Assembly (NCBI GenBank): GCA_022478985.1
Contig: JAKSZP010013342.1
Location: 78,057 to 142,056, forward strand
DNA length: 64,000 nt
Direction: 5' to 3'
Source of the DNA: Massospora cicadina
Taxonomy: Eukaryota > Entomophthoromycota > Entomophthoromycetes > Entomophthorales > Entomophthoraceae
Below the pieces are notes generated by a model. The model did no database searches, had not been told where the DNA came from, and saw only the letters and a list, made by a program, of their open reading frames with translations. The position numbers were made by a program, and so were the translations under genes. Shown here in pieces: positions 22,380-33,137 of the stretch. Position 1 is the stretch's first letter, and each line of letters opens with the position of its first letter.

Positions 22380-23303
22380 TATTCCTGGTCCTTGGGTAAG
22401 GTTGTAAGGATGTAGTTTGGCCACTTAAATATTTTTAGAAATAATTATTAAACTGCACGCTTTGAGATATTTAACATATCCTGTGTTCAGCACATCAAAA
22501 GTAGAGGTGCAATGGTAGAGATAATTCCCTCCTAGTTATTGGTGATTTCAGAATGTAAAATAGGTAACATATTCCAATTTAAGACCTTGTAAGGTTTGCA
22601 GGCATGGAGGAAAGCTATCTAAACTTCATAATGACCCAGAACCTTGGCCCCAAGCAATACCTGAGCTAAACTGTTAAAGAAACTAATGAAGGTTAAATCT
22701 TCTTTGAATGGTTTAAGATGATAGAGAAATTTTTTCAGTTATATCATTAGTTCAGACTACCAAAATCGTTAAAAATACTTGATTAGCATTATTGTAAGAC
22801 ATGTCAGTTTTATAAAACATCAGCACTACAAAATTTTGACTGGAAGGATCCAACAAGTTCTTTACTATGGACAGTTTGACCAATTCATTTAAGTTCACCG
22901 TTTTGATTAGAATAGTTGTATGACAGCGTAAATATTCTTTTTTTGTCAAACTTAGGCAATTTAATTGGGATAACCTGGATTAAATCCTCATAACATCCAA
23001 TATAAGCAGCAGAAGGAGAGGGATTGACAGGAGCCTCTGTGGCGGCGAAAAGATTTGTACTAGATGCTGGAGCAGCTCTAGGTAGAGCTTCTGGCCAGAG
23101 TAAGATAAGATACTCATAAGGTAGGTTGAGACAGTGTTTGTGCTATCTCCTTGGTCATAGCCCAAGGATTGATCCTGGTCATAGCCATGTTTACACTTGC
23201 AAGTGGCCTTCTCAGCTTTCTGGTGGATTTTCTTCACTAAACTTGAAAAATGGTGTTGTTGCATCTGAAATTGTTGCTCCGCTTGTTTAAGTTTTGGTTT
23301 CAC
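22380..23303 (-). pseudogene. gag: E6 gag remnant
   Basis: The first segment (23303-22980) is Gln- and Lys-rich with coiled-coil character (KLKQAEQQFQMQQHHF), as in the N-terminus of the other Gag proteins here. The second (22949-22752) has TVNLNELVKLSIVKNLLD and NNANQVFLTIL, which fits a capsid C-terminal part. The region follows directly after the 5' LTR and the primer-site-like motif, as gag should. Stops separate the parts. Confidence 0.6.
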
Positions 23304-23483
23304 TAAACAAGATTAGAATTCTGCTCCTTTATTTCCTATCATTAGTTTGGGCTAGGAGTTGTAAAGTGAATTTCCTGATAAAGGCCAGCGTTGGAATATT
23401 CTTCCCCTTCCTTAGGAAAGTTGGGTTCATTAAATCAGAATAAGAGCATAGTTGTAATTTTAATAGAGTTCAGGGTTTGGAAA

Positions 23484-23508
23484 GTTCCCCTTTAAAGTGA
23501 GTACAAAA
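23484..23508 (-). promoter_or_regulatory. Putative primer binding site of E6
   Basis: Read on the - strand from the LTR edge, TTGTACTCACTTTAAAGGGG repeats the pattern TGGTGCTCACTACAGGGG seen after the E7 5' LTR. Position and similarity support a shared primer tRNA. Confidence 0.5.
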
Positions 23509-24426
23509 TAGTGCAATTTTAACTTACAACTAGGCGGAAATGCCACATGAAACATTGCATTTGAACAGGTATATATGTTTGAGGACATTTTATTGCAATA
23601 AAAATGTGAAAATATAATAGTTAACTAAGCCTTTTGTAAACATATTCTTTGACCAGCTGTAGTATAGCTATGCACTTCCTTTAGTGGTGAATCTGGTATA
23701 AAGAAAAACCAGAGTTTCTCATAAGAATTTGATAACAAAAATTACGTTTTGCGCTCTTCATCCCATGTTCTAATGTAAAGCTAATCAATTTATACCCTGG
23801 TCTTTAGTCAGTTAGCTTTCCTTGCAGATTACAAAACTTCTAGTGTTTTTTATGGTCCACTAATAGCCTGAATAATAAATCTCTTTGAAACCTGACGTTT
23901 GACTTTCCAAGGTTGGGAAAATCTTGTGCTATTCTGTTCACCCTTGGTAGCATCTTTTTTTTAGCCCTTGGTAGCATCTTAGCAATCATTTTTTTGATGG
24001 TGGAGTAATTTCAGAGTTTCAATTGACAGGGGTAATTGGGACAATTCTGGCATAATCATTTCAGTAAATTTGACTGATAAAAATTGAGCTGGTTTTTGGG
24101 AACTGGATATATGACTGGCATACAGATAAAGATTAGATCGCCAGAAAAGTCCAGATATTAATTAAGTTGAAAACGTTTGTAGCTTTCAGATCAAGTAATG
24201 TCAGTGGGATATATGGCAATGGATCAATGGGAATTGATATGCCAAAGATCCAGGAGGTGGGGCAAGATATATATAGTACCTTTTTCCATAATTTAATACC
24301 AGCATAAAGGCCAGAGATATGTACACCCTCATATAATCACAGGATAAAATTTTAGTATATAGAAAGTATAAAATTTTGAACAATTAAATATGAATAGGAT
24401 CAATTTCTTGGTCAAAAATTGCAACA
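23509..24426 (-). repeat. E6 5' LTR
   Basis: It is the partner of 19513-20408. It contains a 16-bp direct duplication (cccttggtagcatctt at 23941-23956 and 23965-23980) around eight bases of mostly T. The other LTR has the 16-mer only once, so this was acquired after E6 inserted. Confidence 0.88.
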
Positions 24427-24899
24427 AGCCCATGAAAAGAAAGGAAAAAGAAAACATAGGAGCTGTTTAGTGGAACATTCAAACTTCATTGAGTGGCAGA
24501 GTATCACGTAGTCAGGCCATAGCCAAATTGTCTCCTTCCAGTGCTGAGGCTTATGAAGATATGCTTATATACTCCAGAAACCAAGTAGTTATACCTTCAA
24601 AATCTCAAGTACTGGTGGACATGAGGATCCAAGTTACTATTCCACAGATCACATGCTGGAAATTCTTAGTGACTCTAATTTGTCCCTTTGAGAGCTTCTT
24701 ACATGCCTCATATTGCTTGATCATGATTACCGGGGGCCCCTAACAATTCTGATGGCTAATTTCACTGTTAACTTATGCAAATATCCTGAAACCTGTTGCT
24801 TATGTTTGTACACTACTACTAGTTAAATTGAATTTTTTGAGGTGCAGAAATTTCCCTAATTTGAGGACTGACAAAGACACTACCAACACCCACATAGAA
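24427..24899 (+). pseudogene. E4 dUTPase-like domain, cut by the Helitron
   Basis: From 24489 the frame reads KLSPSSAEAYEDMLIYS, then NQVVIPSKSQVLVDMRIQVTIP, in the style of dUTPase motif 1 and the strand that follows. After a frame change, SDSNLSL stands where motif 2 (PRSGLAL) is expected. At 24713-24736 LLDHDYRG is an almost exact motif 3 (VID-x-DYRG), with the catalytic Asp and the uracil-stacking Tyr both present, followed by LTILMANFT. Trimeric dUTPases hydrolyse dUTP to dUMP. Here the domain sits between protease and RT. The segment ends at 24899 with the Helitron, and the same frame resumes at 30601. Confidence 0.72.
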
Positions 24900-25740
24900 T
24901 CTATATATATAAAACAAAGTCGGGTTAGTTACACCATTTATAACTCAAGAACGGCTGGACCAGTTTTTATGATATTTGATTTGTTGGATTTGTCTCTGCC
25001 CCGAATAGCAGAATAACTATTAAAACATGGGAAAAATTCACAAAATAAAAATTTATGAGAAAATTTATTTTCTCATACATTTTGTATGGAACGGCTTTTT
25101 TGATGATATCTTTAGAACGGATTGAATGATTTCGATGAATTTTTTTCATTCGTCTCAGCCTCGAGAAGTTTCCTCGTGCATTGGAAAAGTAAGAAAATCA
25201 CAAAAAATTAAAATCCGTATACAACGCCATCTCTGATACATGACAGAAACAAAAAAAGGAACAAAATGAACATGGCGTTGTATGCTGGTTGACAGCTGAT
25301 TCAGTTGCGCGGTCCTTTCATTGCATACCCTTGAGCTAGCTGTGCAGACCAATTTTCATTCAGTTTTCGACCATTATTACATTTGAATTCAATTCAATTA
25401 ATTCTCTTCAAATGATTTTTTCTGAAATTCATCAGCGAAAAGTGATTTCAAAGAGATGAGTTCAGTTTGATGAAGTGCACATTGTGAAAGGTTATGTTGT
25501 TTGTCATTGTGCATGCATCAACAATCAATACAATCAGTAATTTTGGACTGCGTTTAATTTTCCAGGTGGATTTGTTCGGAATTCTGTAGAATTCTATTTT
25601 CGATCGTGATTTTCAAACAGTAAGTTGCCTTCGAAGATGTTCACTTTGTGAGGTTATCACATTTGTGATTGTGCGCACATTGATAATTGCTTCATTATGT
25701 AATTTTGAATTGTGTGATTAATTTTCCAGTGTTATTTACA
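24900..25740 (+). promoter_or_regulatory. Helitron 5' terminus and leader
   Basis: The first 80 bases contain the conserved motif gttacaccatttataactc followed by aagaacggctggaccag, a stretch found near the 5' end of many autonomous Helitrons. No protein frame is visible up to the ATG at 25741. The leader would hold the Rep recognition site and promoter. Confidence 0.7.
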
Positions 25741-26337
25741 ATGCCGCGAGCCAGAAGATCTAATCTTTCACAACGAAGCCGTAATGCAATTAGACTTCGG
25801 AATATTGTGAATCAATCCACTGCAGATGAACAAGAAATAGCATGAGAAGGGCGCCGCGTTAGTATGGCCCGACTTCATGCTTCACAAACACAAGAACAAA
25901 GAGAGGCAGTACGTCAAACGGCAAGGTTGGCAATAAGAAATTGTTGAGCTTATCACACAGATCAACAACGTGATAATCTTTGATGTGCAAGAAGAAATGC
26001 TTCAAGTGTTGATTTGAATTGAGTAGCGTTTCAATATGATTGCACAATTGACTACAGCTCGCATCCTTTCGTTCGAATTGGCCCAATGGAGGTTGTGTGC
26101 GACCATTGCGGTGCATTGAAGTTCGCTGGAGAAATGCCTGGATTGTGCTGTCTCAGTGGCAAGGTGAAATCGCCATTATTGTCTCCACCACCTGAGCCAT
26201 TGCATTCATTGCTTCATGGTGAAACATCAGAATCACGACATTTTCTATTGAACACTCAAAGATACAACGGATGTTTCCAAATGACTTCATTTGAAGCAGA
26301 CATTATCGAACAATGCAGATTCAATCTAACATTCAAG

Positions 26338-26421
26338 GTAATTTCTGCTCGAGAGAGTAAACGTTAATTTTCTTTTGGTGTTCATAAATCAGTAATTCTG
26401 ACTTTGCCTTCAACTTTACAG
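26338..26421 (+). other. Helitron intron 1
   Basis: The 84-bp stretch starts GTAATT and ends TTTACAG, and it sits exactly where the protein similarity breaks between NLTFK and IQCQIHHQTG. Removing it rejoins the reading frame. Splicing is inferred. Confidence 0.7.
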
Positions 26422-26919
26422 ATCCAATGCCAAATTCACCATCAAACTGGATTATTGCAACCACTTGAAGATGCAGAGCATAAATCATCCAAATTTACTT
26501 CATGAGCAATATGGAGGAACAACTTGATCAGTGTCAAATAATCAATACAGCAATGAAAAGAGCAATTCTTCAAGATCTGCAGCAACTACTTCATGAACAT
26601 CATGCATTGGTTCAGTTGTTTAAAACTGCGTTGGATTGCATGCCAAGTGATGACTACAAAGTTGTGATTAGAGTGGATAAATGACCAGCTGGAGCACACA
26701 AATGCCAATTCAATGCTCCAACAATAAATGAAGTCGCAATTGTGATTGTTGGTAAAAACTTGGAAATGCATGATATTATGCTTACACATCATGACACTGG
26801 ACAACTGCAACAAATATACAAAACACACCATTCATATGATGTATTGCAATACCCGCTGATGTTTTGGCAAGGAGACAATGGCTATCACTTCAATATCAAA
26901 ATAATAAATCCATTGAGCG

Positions 26920-26981
26920 GTGAGTATCAATATCATAATTTTTATTTCAACATGACACTAATTTCACTGATTTCATTTCAG
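26920..26981 (+). other. Helitron intron 2
   Basis: The 62-bp stretch starts GTGAGTA and ends TTTCAG, between NPLSG and EETTKK in the Rep-helicase protein. It is short, which is common for fungal and some animal introns. Splicing is inferred from the junction and the restored similarity. Confidence 0.65.
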
Positions 26982-28942
26982 GTGAGGAAACTACCAAGAA
27001 GGTTAGCTCAATGAATTATTACACATATCATTTGATGATTTATCAAAATGCTGACAACTATTTGCTGTGATTTTGTCAATTGCTTCAGCAATATTGTATC
27101 AACATGTATATCAAAATGAAACAGAGCACCTCACTTTCATTCAGTTGAACCAAGCCAAACTGTGTTTGTAGGAGTATATTCATTTACACAATGCAATCAG
27201 CACTGAAGGAGATGCAGCTAATATTAGTTGATTGACTATTCTACCAGTGACATACATTAGCAGCCCACATCATATACGTGAATATGCGCAAGATGCAATG
27301 ATATATATTTGTCATTACAGTCATCCAGATCTATTTATCACCTTTACATGCAATCCAAAATAGATAGAAATTATTCAACTGCTGCTCCCCCAGACAAATA
27401 TCAAGTGATCAGTATGATATCACCACACATGTCTTCAAACAAAAAATCTGGTTGCTGATGAACTATATTGTTAAGCATCACATCTTTGGGGATGCTTGAT
27501 GCTGAATGTATTTGATTGAATAGCAAAAATGAGGCTTGCCACATTCACACATTCTTATTTGGTTAGTCAAAAGAATTTAACCAGACCAAATAGATAATAT
27601 CATATGTGCTGAGATTCCAGATCCCAAAACTGATCCAGACCTGCATGATATAATTATGAACATGATTCATGGACCACGTGGCACCATCAACCCCCAATCA
27701 CCATGCATGGTCGATGGCAAGTGTTTCAAGCATTATCCATAAAATTTGATGGTGGAGAATATCACTGGCAACAATGATTATCCACTGTATTGGTGTCAAT
27801 CACCTAATGATAACAGTAAAACTATCACAAAGAAAGCAAAAGGAAATAATTTCATAGTTGACAACACTTGGATTGTTCTATATTTGTCACTTCTTTCCAA
27901 AATATTCAAGGTGTATTATAATATGGAGTATTGCAATTCAGTGAATTCCATCAAATACATCTGCAAATATATTACAAAAGGCAGCAATATGGAAGTTTTT
28001 GGTATTCAAACTCCAAATACCAATGATGAAATCATGCACTATCAAGTTGGTCAATATATGAGCTGCAAGAGGTGATTTGGCATATATTCTCATTCCCCAT
28101 TAATGAATATCATCCCACTGTTGTACATTTGGTGGTGCATCTGGAGAATGGTCAATGAGTTTATTTCAATGCATCAAATATTACTCAACATGCTGAAACA
28201 CCTCCAACAACTATATTGACAACTTATTTTTTCAATTTACCAAAGCAATCTGTTTTCACGAATGTTGCTCTACTCTGATATACTATATTATTACACTTGG
28301 AATGCTTCATCAAAGAAATTTCAACATTGGAAGCAAGGTGATGCAGTTCCTGATCATCCAGATGTGCATTCTACTGATGCTATTGGTCACATTTACACAG
28401 TTCATCTGAAGAATGATAAATGCTTCTACTTGCAGTTGTTGCTGGTAAATGTTTGTAGGCTGACATCATTTGAATCACTTCAAACTGTCAATGGTGTAGT
28501 ATGCCCAACATTTTGTGCTGCATATCAACAACTCAATTTGCTTGAAAATAATACTTATTGGGACATGACAATCACTGAAGCAATTGTTTCTGCATCTCCA
28601 AGTCATATATGTATATTATTTGCTATCATTATTTTGACATGCTTCCCATCATATCCACATGAACTGTGGAACAAGTACAAGGATGACATGTCAGAAGATA
28701 TTCTACATCAAATTCGTGTCAGTTCAGGGAATCCTGATCTCGAGGTGAATGAGGAGATACATAACCAGGTTTTGATTTTGATCAAAGACTTGTGTTACCT
28801 CATGTGTGGCAGTTTGTTAGTAAAGTTAGAAATACCAATGCCAAATCATGGTATGAATGATGCTTTCAATTGAGAATTGGAACGTGAATGTGAATACGAT
28901 TGAGATGCATTGAATGAATTAGTTTGAACAAATGTACCACTG

Positions 28943-30307
28943 TTGAACCCCCAACAGAAGGAAGTGTACGATATGTTAATGAAGGCAATTGATGATGGAA
29001 ATGGTGGCTTATTTTTCCTCAATGCGCCCAGTGGAACTGGGAAGACATTTCTCATGTCATTGATTTTGGCCACTGTTTGTGCGAGATCTGAAATTGCTGT
29101 AGCAGTTGCTTCTGGGATAGCGGCCATGTTGCTAGAAGGATGCCTAATGGCTCATTCAGCATTGAAACTGCCATTAAACCTTCAAACGACTGAAAAACTG
29201 ATATGCAACATTGTGAAACACTCAGCAATAGCCAAAGTTTTGGTAGCAAGTAAAATCATCATATGGGATGAATGCACAATGGCGCACAAACGCACATTGG
29301 AAGCACTCAATTGAATTATGAAAGATCTGCGCAATGACTCAAGATGTTTTGGAGGCGCAATGATTCTACTGTCTGGTGATTTCCGCCAAACACTACCAGT
29401 CATTCCAAGATCTACCGCTGCCGATGAAATAAATGCTTGCCTCAAATCATTGACTCTGTGGCGCTATATGAAGAAACTTTAGCTGACGACAAACATGCAA
29501 ATTGCATTGCTAAACAATTTATCTGCCAAAGATTTCTCCAAGAAATTGCTGACTATCAGTAATGGCCATTTTCCTATTGACGAATCGAATGGATTGATTT
29601 TGTTGCCACCAAATTTTTGCAATTTCATCTCAACGAAGGACGAGCTCATCAACAAAGTGTTCCCGAACATCATTGCTAACCACAAAAATCACAATTGGTT
29701 GAGTGAACGAGCAATTCTCATGAAAAAGAACAAAGATGTGGATCACTTAAACTTCACAATTTAAAATCAAATTGTTGGTCCACTGCATTCCTTAAAATCT
29801 ATCGACACTGTAACAAACAAAGATGAAGCAACCAACTATCCAACTGAATTTTTAAACTCATTGGATCTGCCTGGCTTGCCACTGCACAATTTACAACTGA
29901 AGGTTGGCTCGGTAGTCATCATGCTTCGAAATCTGAACCAACCAAAACTATGTAACGGAACGCGTTTGGTGGTGAGAAAACTCATGGGCAATGTGATTCA
30001 CGCGACAATACTCAAAGGAAAGTTCAAAGGTGAGGAAGTTCTCATTCTGAGAATTCCGATGATCCCAACCAATATGCCATTCAATTTTAAACGAATACAA
30101 TTTCCGATTTGTCTTGCATTTGCCATGACGATCAACAAATCACAAGGCCAATCCTTGAGTGTTTGTGGCCTGAATCTAGAAAATAAATGTTTCTCTTACG
30201 GTCAATTGTACGTAGCATGTTCACTTGTTGTCAAACCATCCGCTTTGTTCGTTCTCACACCTGACAACAAAACAAAAAATGTCATATATCACAAGGTGCT
30301 TCAATGA
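28943..30307 (+). pseudogene. Helitron Pif1-family helicase part of RepHel
   Basis: NPQQKEVYDMLMKAI is the Pif1 entry motif. NAPSGTGKTFLMSLIL is Walker A (about 29023-29070) and IIIWDECTMAHK is Walker B (about 29254-29290). GDFRQTLPVIPR is motif III (about 29380-29410). The C-terminal part (29861-30307) has GTRLVVRKL, RIQFPICLAFAMTINKSQGQSL and YVACSLVVKPSALFV, the last helicase motifs. It would unwind DNA during Helitron transfer. A stop at 29312 and small breaks near 29480 and 29762 divide it, yet it is the best preserved coding region in the window. The final stop is at 30305-30307. Confidence 0.92.
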
Positions 30308-30559
30308 AGGGAATCGACCTGAGTGCAACCCATCCAGCAAATAGTTTAACAGAAAATAGTGCAACAATGCTACGCGAATCATTTTGATTCTCATCAATAA
30401 AGCAAATGCCTTGCTGCACGTGAATTACATTCATTTCAATGTAATTAAAATACATTTCATTTGATTTTTGTACATTTATTGAACTTAATTCATTTTGAGT
30501 ACTCATTTTATCTTAGTAAAAAACTGAATTTGATTCAGCTAATAAGTTAACACAACATT

Positions 30560-30600
30560 TATTGATTCTGAGTTGGTATGAAGTTCACCAGGTCAGCTAG
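30560..30600 (+). terminator. Helitron 3' terminus
   Basis: The element ends gaagttcaccaggtcagCTAG, followed by T of the target. Helitrons end in CTRR with a small hairpin shortly upstream that marks termination of transfer. An imperfect inverted pair around 30565-30590 could form it, though I could not fold it reliably. Confidence 0.7.
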
Positions 30601-30948
30601 TTTAAGATAGGTGACACTCTCACCTCTGAGCAGCACTTTCAAGTGGATGATTTAATTGAAGAGTATGCTGACATATTTTTCAGAAATTTTGGATGACTTT
30701 GGATGATAAAAGGTGTGCAGCGTAGAGTGCATACAGGTGACTCCCACCAAATATATGTTTGACCATTATAGAAATCCAAGGTTGAAGAAGCTCAGGTGGT
30801 AAAGGAGATGAAGAAACAATGGACTCCAGATTACTCAAGTCCTCAAAAAGTCAATGGGCACCACCATTGTTGCTTATATGGAACAAGAATGGGGGACATT
30901 GGGTGATAATGGACTACTGCCAGTTGAATGCTGTTACTTAAAAGACAG
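30601..30948 (+). pseudogene. pol: E4 linker and RT start
   Basis: The E4 frame interrupted by the Helitron continues with FKIGDTLTSEQHF and DLIEEYADIFF, homologous to the DELTPDKLDKVYTLLEEFS segment of E1. KSKVEEAQVV (about 30778) and GHWVIMDYCQLNAVT (about 30895-30937) are the first RT motifs. A few stops and frame changes are present. The segment ends at GACAG (30944-30948), the target site of E10. Confidence 0.82.
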
Positions 30949-32018
30949 TGTGAGATTTTAAGGATTAGCTCACTTATTAAGTATATTACTGTTTCAATGG
31001 TTGGGACGAATTTTGGCCAATTTATTCTTGATTATGCTATGTGTCTTATGGTATTTCCTAACTGTTTGGAAGCTTACAAAGATAAACAACAATACTGGAC
31101 TCTTGTGGTCACTACTTGGGTAATTTTTCCTTCTCTAATCAGGAACTCCCTTAGACACAGGTAATTATGACAAAGCTCCCTAAAAGCTTTTCTACACTTC
31201 TTAATATGAAGATCAAATTAATATAAGATGATATAAGACAAAAATATAATTAAATGGAAAGATGATGATTTTATTTTAGGGCCAGGAGCTGATATTTTAT
31301 ACCTCTAGGGCATCTCATGGCTATACTAATTTATTAGATAAGTTTATTAAAACCATGCCAATCTGCTATAGATTATGGCAGTGGTTATTAAAATATCCCC
31401 AAGTTATGGCCCATGAATTAACTAAATTACAATTATTTTAGCCCAATTGGAGGCACTACTACTCCCATAATCAGGAAGATTTTAGGCTTAATATTAGCAC
31501 CTAAGTGGTATATATTCTCCTTTCAACCAGCCTGATCATATTTCATCATACAGCTGATGAAATACAATAAATGGGGAGAAAAACATATGGAATTCAAATT
31601 ATGATGCACCCCTAATTTGGACATTGGAAGGCCTCTCATTAGTACTAGGTATTCCCTATTTGGGACATCCATGTGCAAGTAATATTGTGCCAATTACAAT
31701 GATTGATGTACATAAAAAATAGAATTCCTTAATCATAAATTCATTAAATTTTAAAAATAAATTAGGATTGTGTCATAAATCCACTTGACTCACCCAAGTG
31801 GATCCTATAATCAGCCATATTGTAGTTATATCATAGCTATTATTAGCTATGATAATTTGGAATTTTTAAATGCAACCAAGGCAGTTTTGAGGTGAATTTG
31901 ATTAAGAGATTATGTAGCTAAATTGGGAAGTATCAAAGGATCCATCAATGGGAGTAATATATAGCATTGATGGCTTTCTCAAAGGGTTTATTTTTGAGTC
32001 AACCAGCATAATCTAACT
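30949..32018. mobile_element. E10, 1.07-kb insertion in the E4 RT with 5-bp TSD
   Basis: GACAG stands at 30944-30948 and again at 32019-32023, and E4 RT code stops and resumes exactly there. The insert begins TGTGAG and ends TAACT (a decayed CA end is possible). It has no recognisable protein domain, although 31230-31640 looks faintly coding. A solo LTR or a small non-autonomous LTR element fits the size and the pentamer duplication. Confidence 0.65.
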
Positions 32019-33137
32019 GACAGTTACCCACTAACGCAAATCAATGATTCTCTAAAACTCTTAGCTGGTTCCCAATTCTTCTCTGCAATAGATCTCGCTA
32101 GTGGATACTGGCAGATCAAGCTTTCACTGCAGGATCAGGAGAAATATAACCTATAGTAAGTGAAGGGTTATTTGAACCTACTTGAATGTCCCAAGAATTA
32201 TACAAAGACTTGGTCACTTTCAAAAGGGCATAGGATGGCTTTTTAGGGGATTTGAAGATGTCTTGTATGTTAGTTTACTTAAATGACGTGACTGTGTTCT
32301 CTTGCACCTTTGACTAACAACTCACTCATCTTAAAGAAGTGTTTGAATGACTCTGCTCTGCTTTTTTAAAACTAAAAGCAGCCAAATTGTATTTTAAAGT
32401 GAAATAAAATTCCTTTTGCATAAAGTTACCAAGGAAAGGATCTAATTATTTCCAAATAAAGTGATTAGAAAATGAATGACTTAACCATCTAGCTTATGCA
32501 ATATTCGAGTTTATCTTGGGATGGTCAGTTTTAATTAATAATTTATCTCCAATTTGTAAAGCTTGCTGAACTGTTGACATATCTGCTCCATAAAGATGTT
32601 CCATTCCAATTGGAAAAATTTCAAAAAGATTTTGACGTCCTAAGGAAAGCTCTTATGACTACCCCCTGTATAACATTCCAAATTTGTATAAACCGTTTAT
32701 TCTTTTTCTAATGACGCTAATGATGTGGCTGATAGGCTATTTTGAAACAACTTGATGAAAATTAAGTTGATCATTTTGAAACTTAAGTAAGATATTAATT
32801 CAGGTGGAGATTAATTTCAGCATTAATGAGTGCAAATGCCTAGCTTTATTACTTTCTATTAAGAATTTTTACCCTTTCCTGTATGGGAACCATTTCACAT
32901 TGGTTAAAGATCATACATCACAATAGTGGTTACAACATATAAAGGACCTGTAAATATGGATCATAAACTTTTCCCTTAAACTTCAAGCTTATGACTTCTT
33001 AATTGTTTATTGAATGTGGGTGCTATCCACCAAGATGCCAATTGATATCTCATTTGCTTATACTAACCTTGTAAAATATGAATGATCTTGTGTATATGAA
33101 ATTATAGGTTAATTAGAAGTATTGTTTCAAGAGACTC
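32019..33137 (+). pseudogene. pol: E4 RT body and RNase H
   Basis: YPLTQINDSLKLLAG, FFSAIDLASGYWQIKL (about 32074-32120) and MLVYLNDVTVFS (about 32267-32305, YxDD box as Tyr-Leu-Asn-Asp) give the RT palm. HKDVPFQLEKFQKDFDVLRKAL (about 32592-32655) is the connection. A decayed TDASD region follows. FLYGNHFTLVKDHTSQ-WLQHIKDL (about 32876-32950) matches E1 RNase H (FLYGTTFSVVMDHTLLKWLQNM). The segment ends at 33137 where E3 begins. Confidence 0.85.

Larger units (their letters stand above)
19513..24426 (-). mobile_element. E6, defective Ty3/gypsy element inserted in E4
   Basis: Direct repeats of about 0.9 kb bound the element, with terminal inverted hexamers TGTTGC and GCAACA. Between them, on the - strand, are gag and the protease, but no RT, RNase H or integrase. 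In their place is a 1.4-kb stretch of other DNA (20409-21800). Flanking pentamers tcccc (19508-19512) and agccc (24427-24431) match at three of five. The element is either internally deleted or a non-autonomous derivative. Confidence 0.85.
25741..28900 (+). pseudogene. Helitron Rep/nuclease part of RepHel, with two introns
   Basis: ATG 25741 opens with MPRARRSNLSQRSRNAIR, a typical Helitron start. A zinc-finger-like segment follows (CDHCGALKFAGEMPGLCC, about 26100-26150), then HFLLNTQRYNGCFQMTSF. Two introns interrupt (26338-26421 and 26920-26981). Later come a Rep region with DLFITFTCNPK (about 27330-27360), the YICKYITKG segment of the tyrosine motif (about 27951-27981), and LLYSDILYYYTWNASSKKF (from about 28263) leading to the ATPase. 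The protein would nick and join single strands in rolling-circle transposition. Stops at 25843 and 25948, among others, replace CGA. Confidence 0.88.
24900..30600 (+). mobile_element. Complete autonomous-type Helitron, decayed
   Basis: The 5.7-kb element starts TCTATATATATAAAAC and ends GGTCAGCTAG, the canonical TC start and CTRR end. It sits between A (24899) and T (30601), the usual Helitron A/T target with no duplication. Inside are a Rep/nuclease region and a Pif1-family helicase. Removing the element rejoins the E4 polyprotein frame without gain or loss of a base, which confirms both ends. Rep contains many TGA codons in place of CGA, so it is not functional now. Both protein parts resemble Helitrons I know from arthropods and some fungi. 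Confidence 0.95.

Noticed and set aside
28846..29445. Open frames on the - strand over the Helitron helicase
   Set aside because: They are antisense shadows of the well-conserved helicase motifs on the + strand and show no domain of their own.
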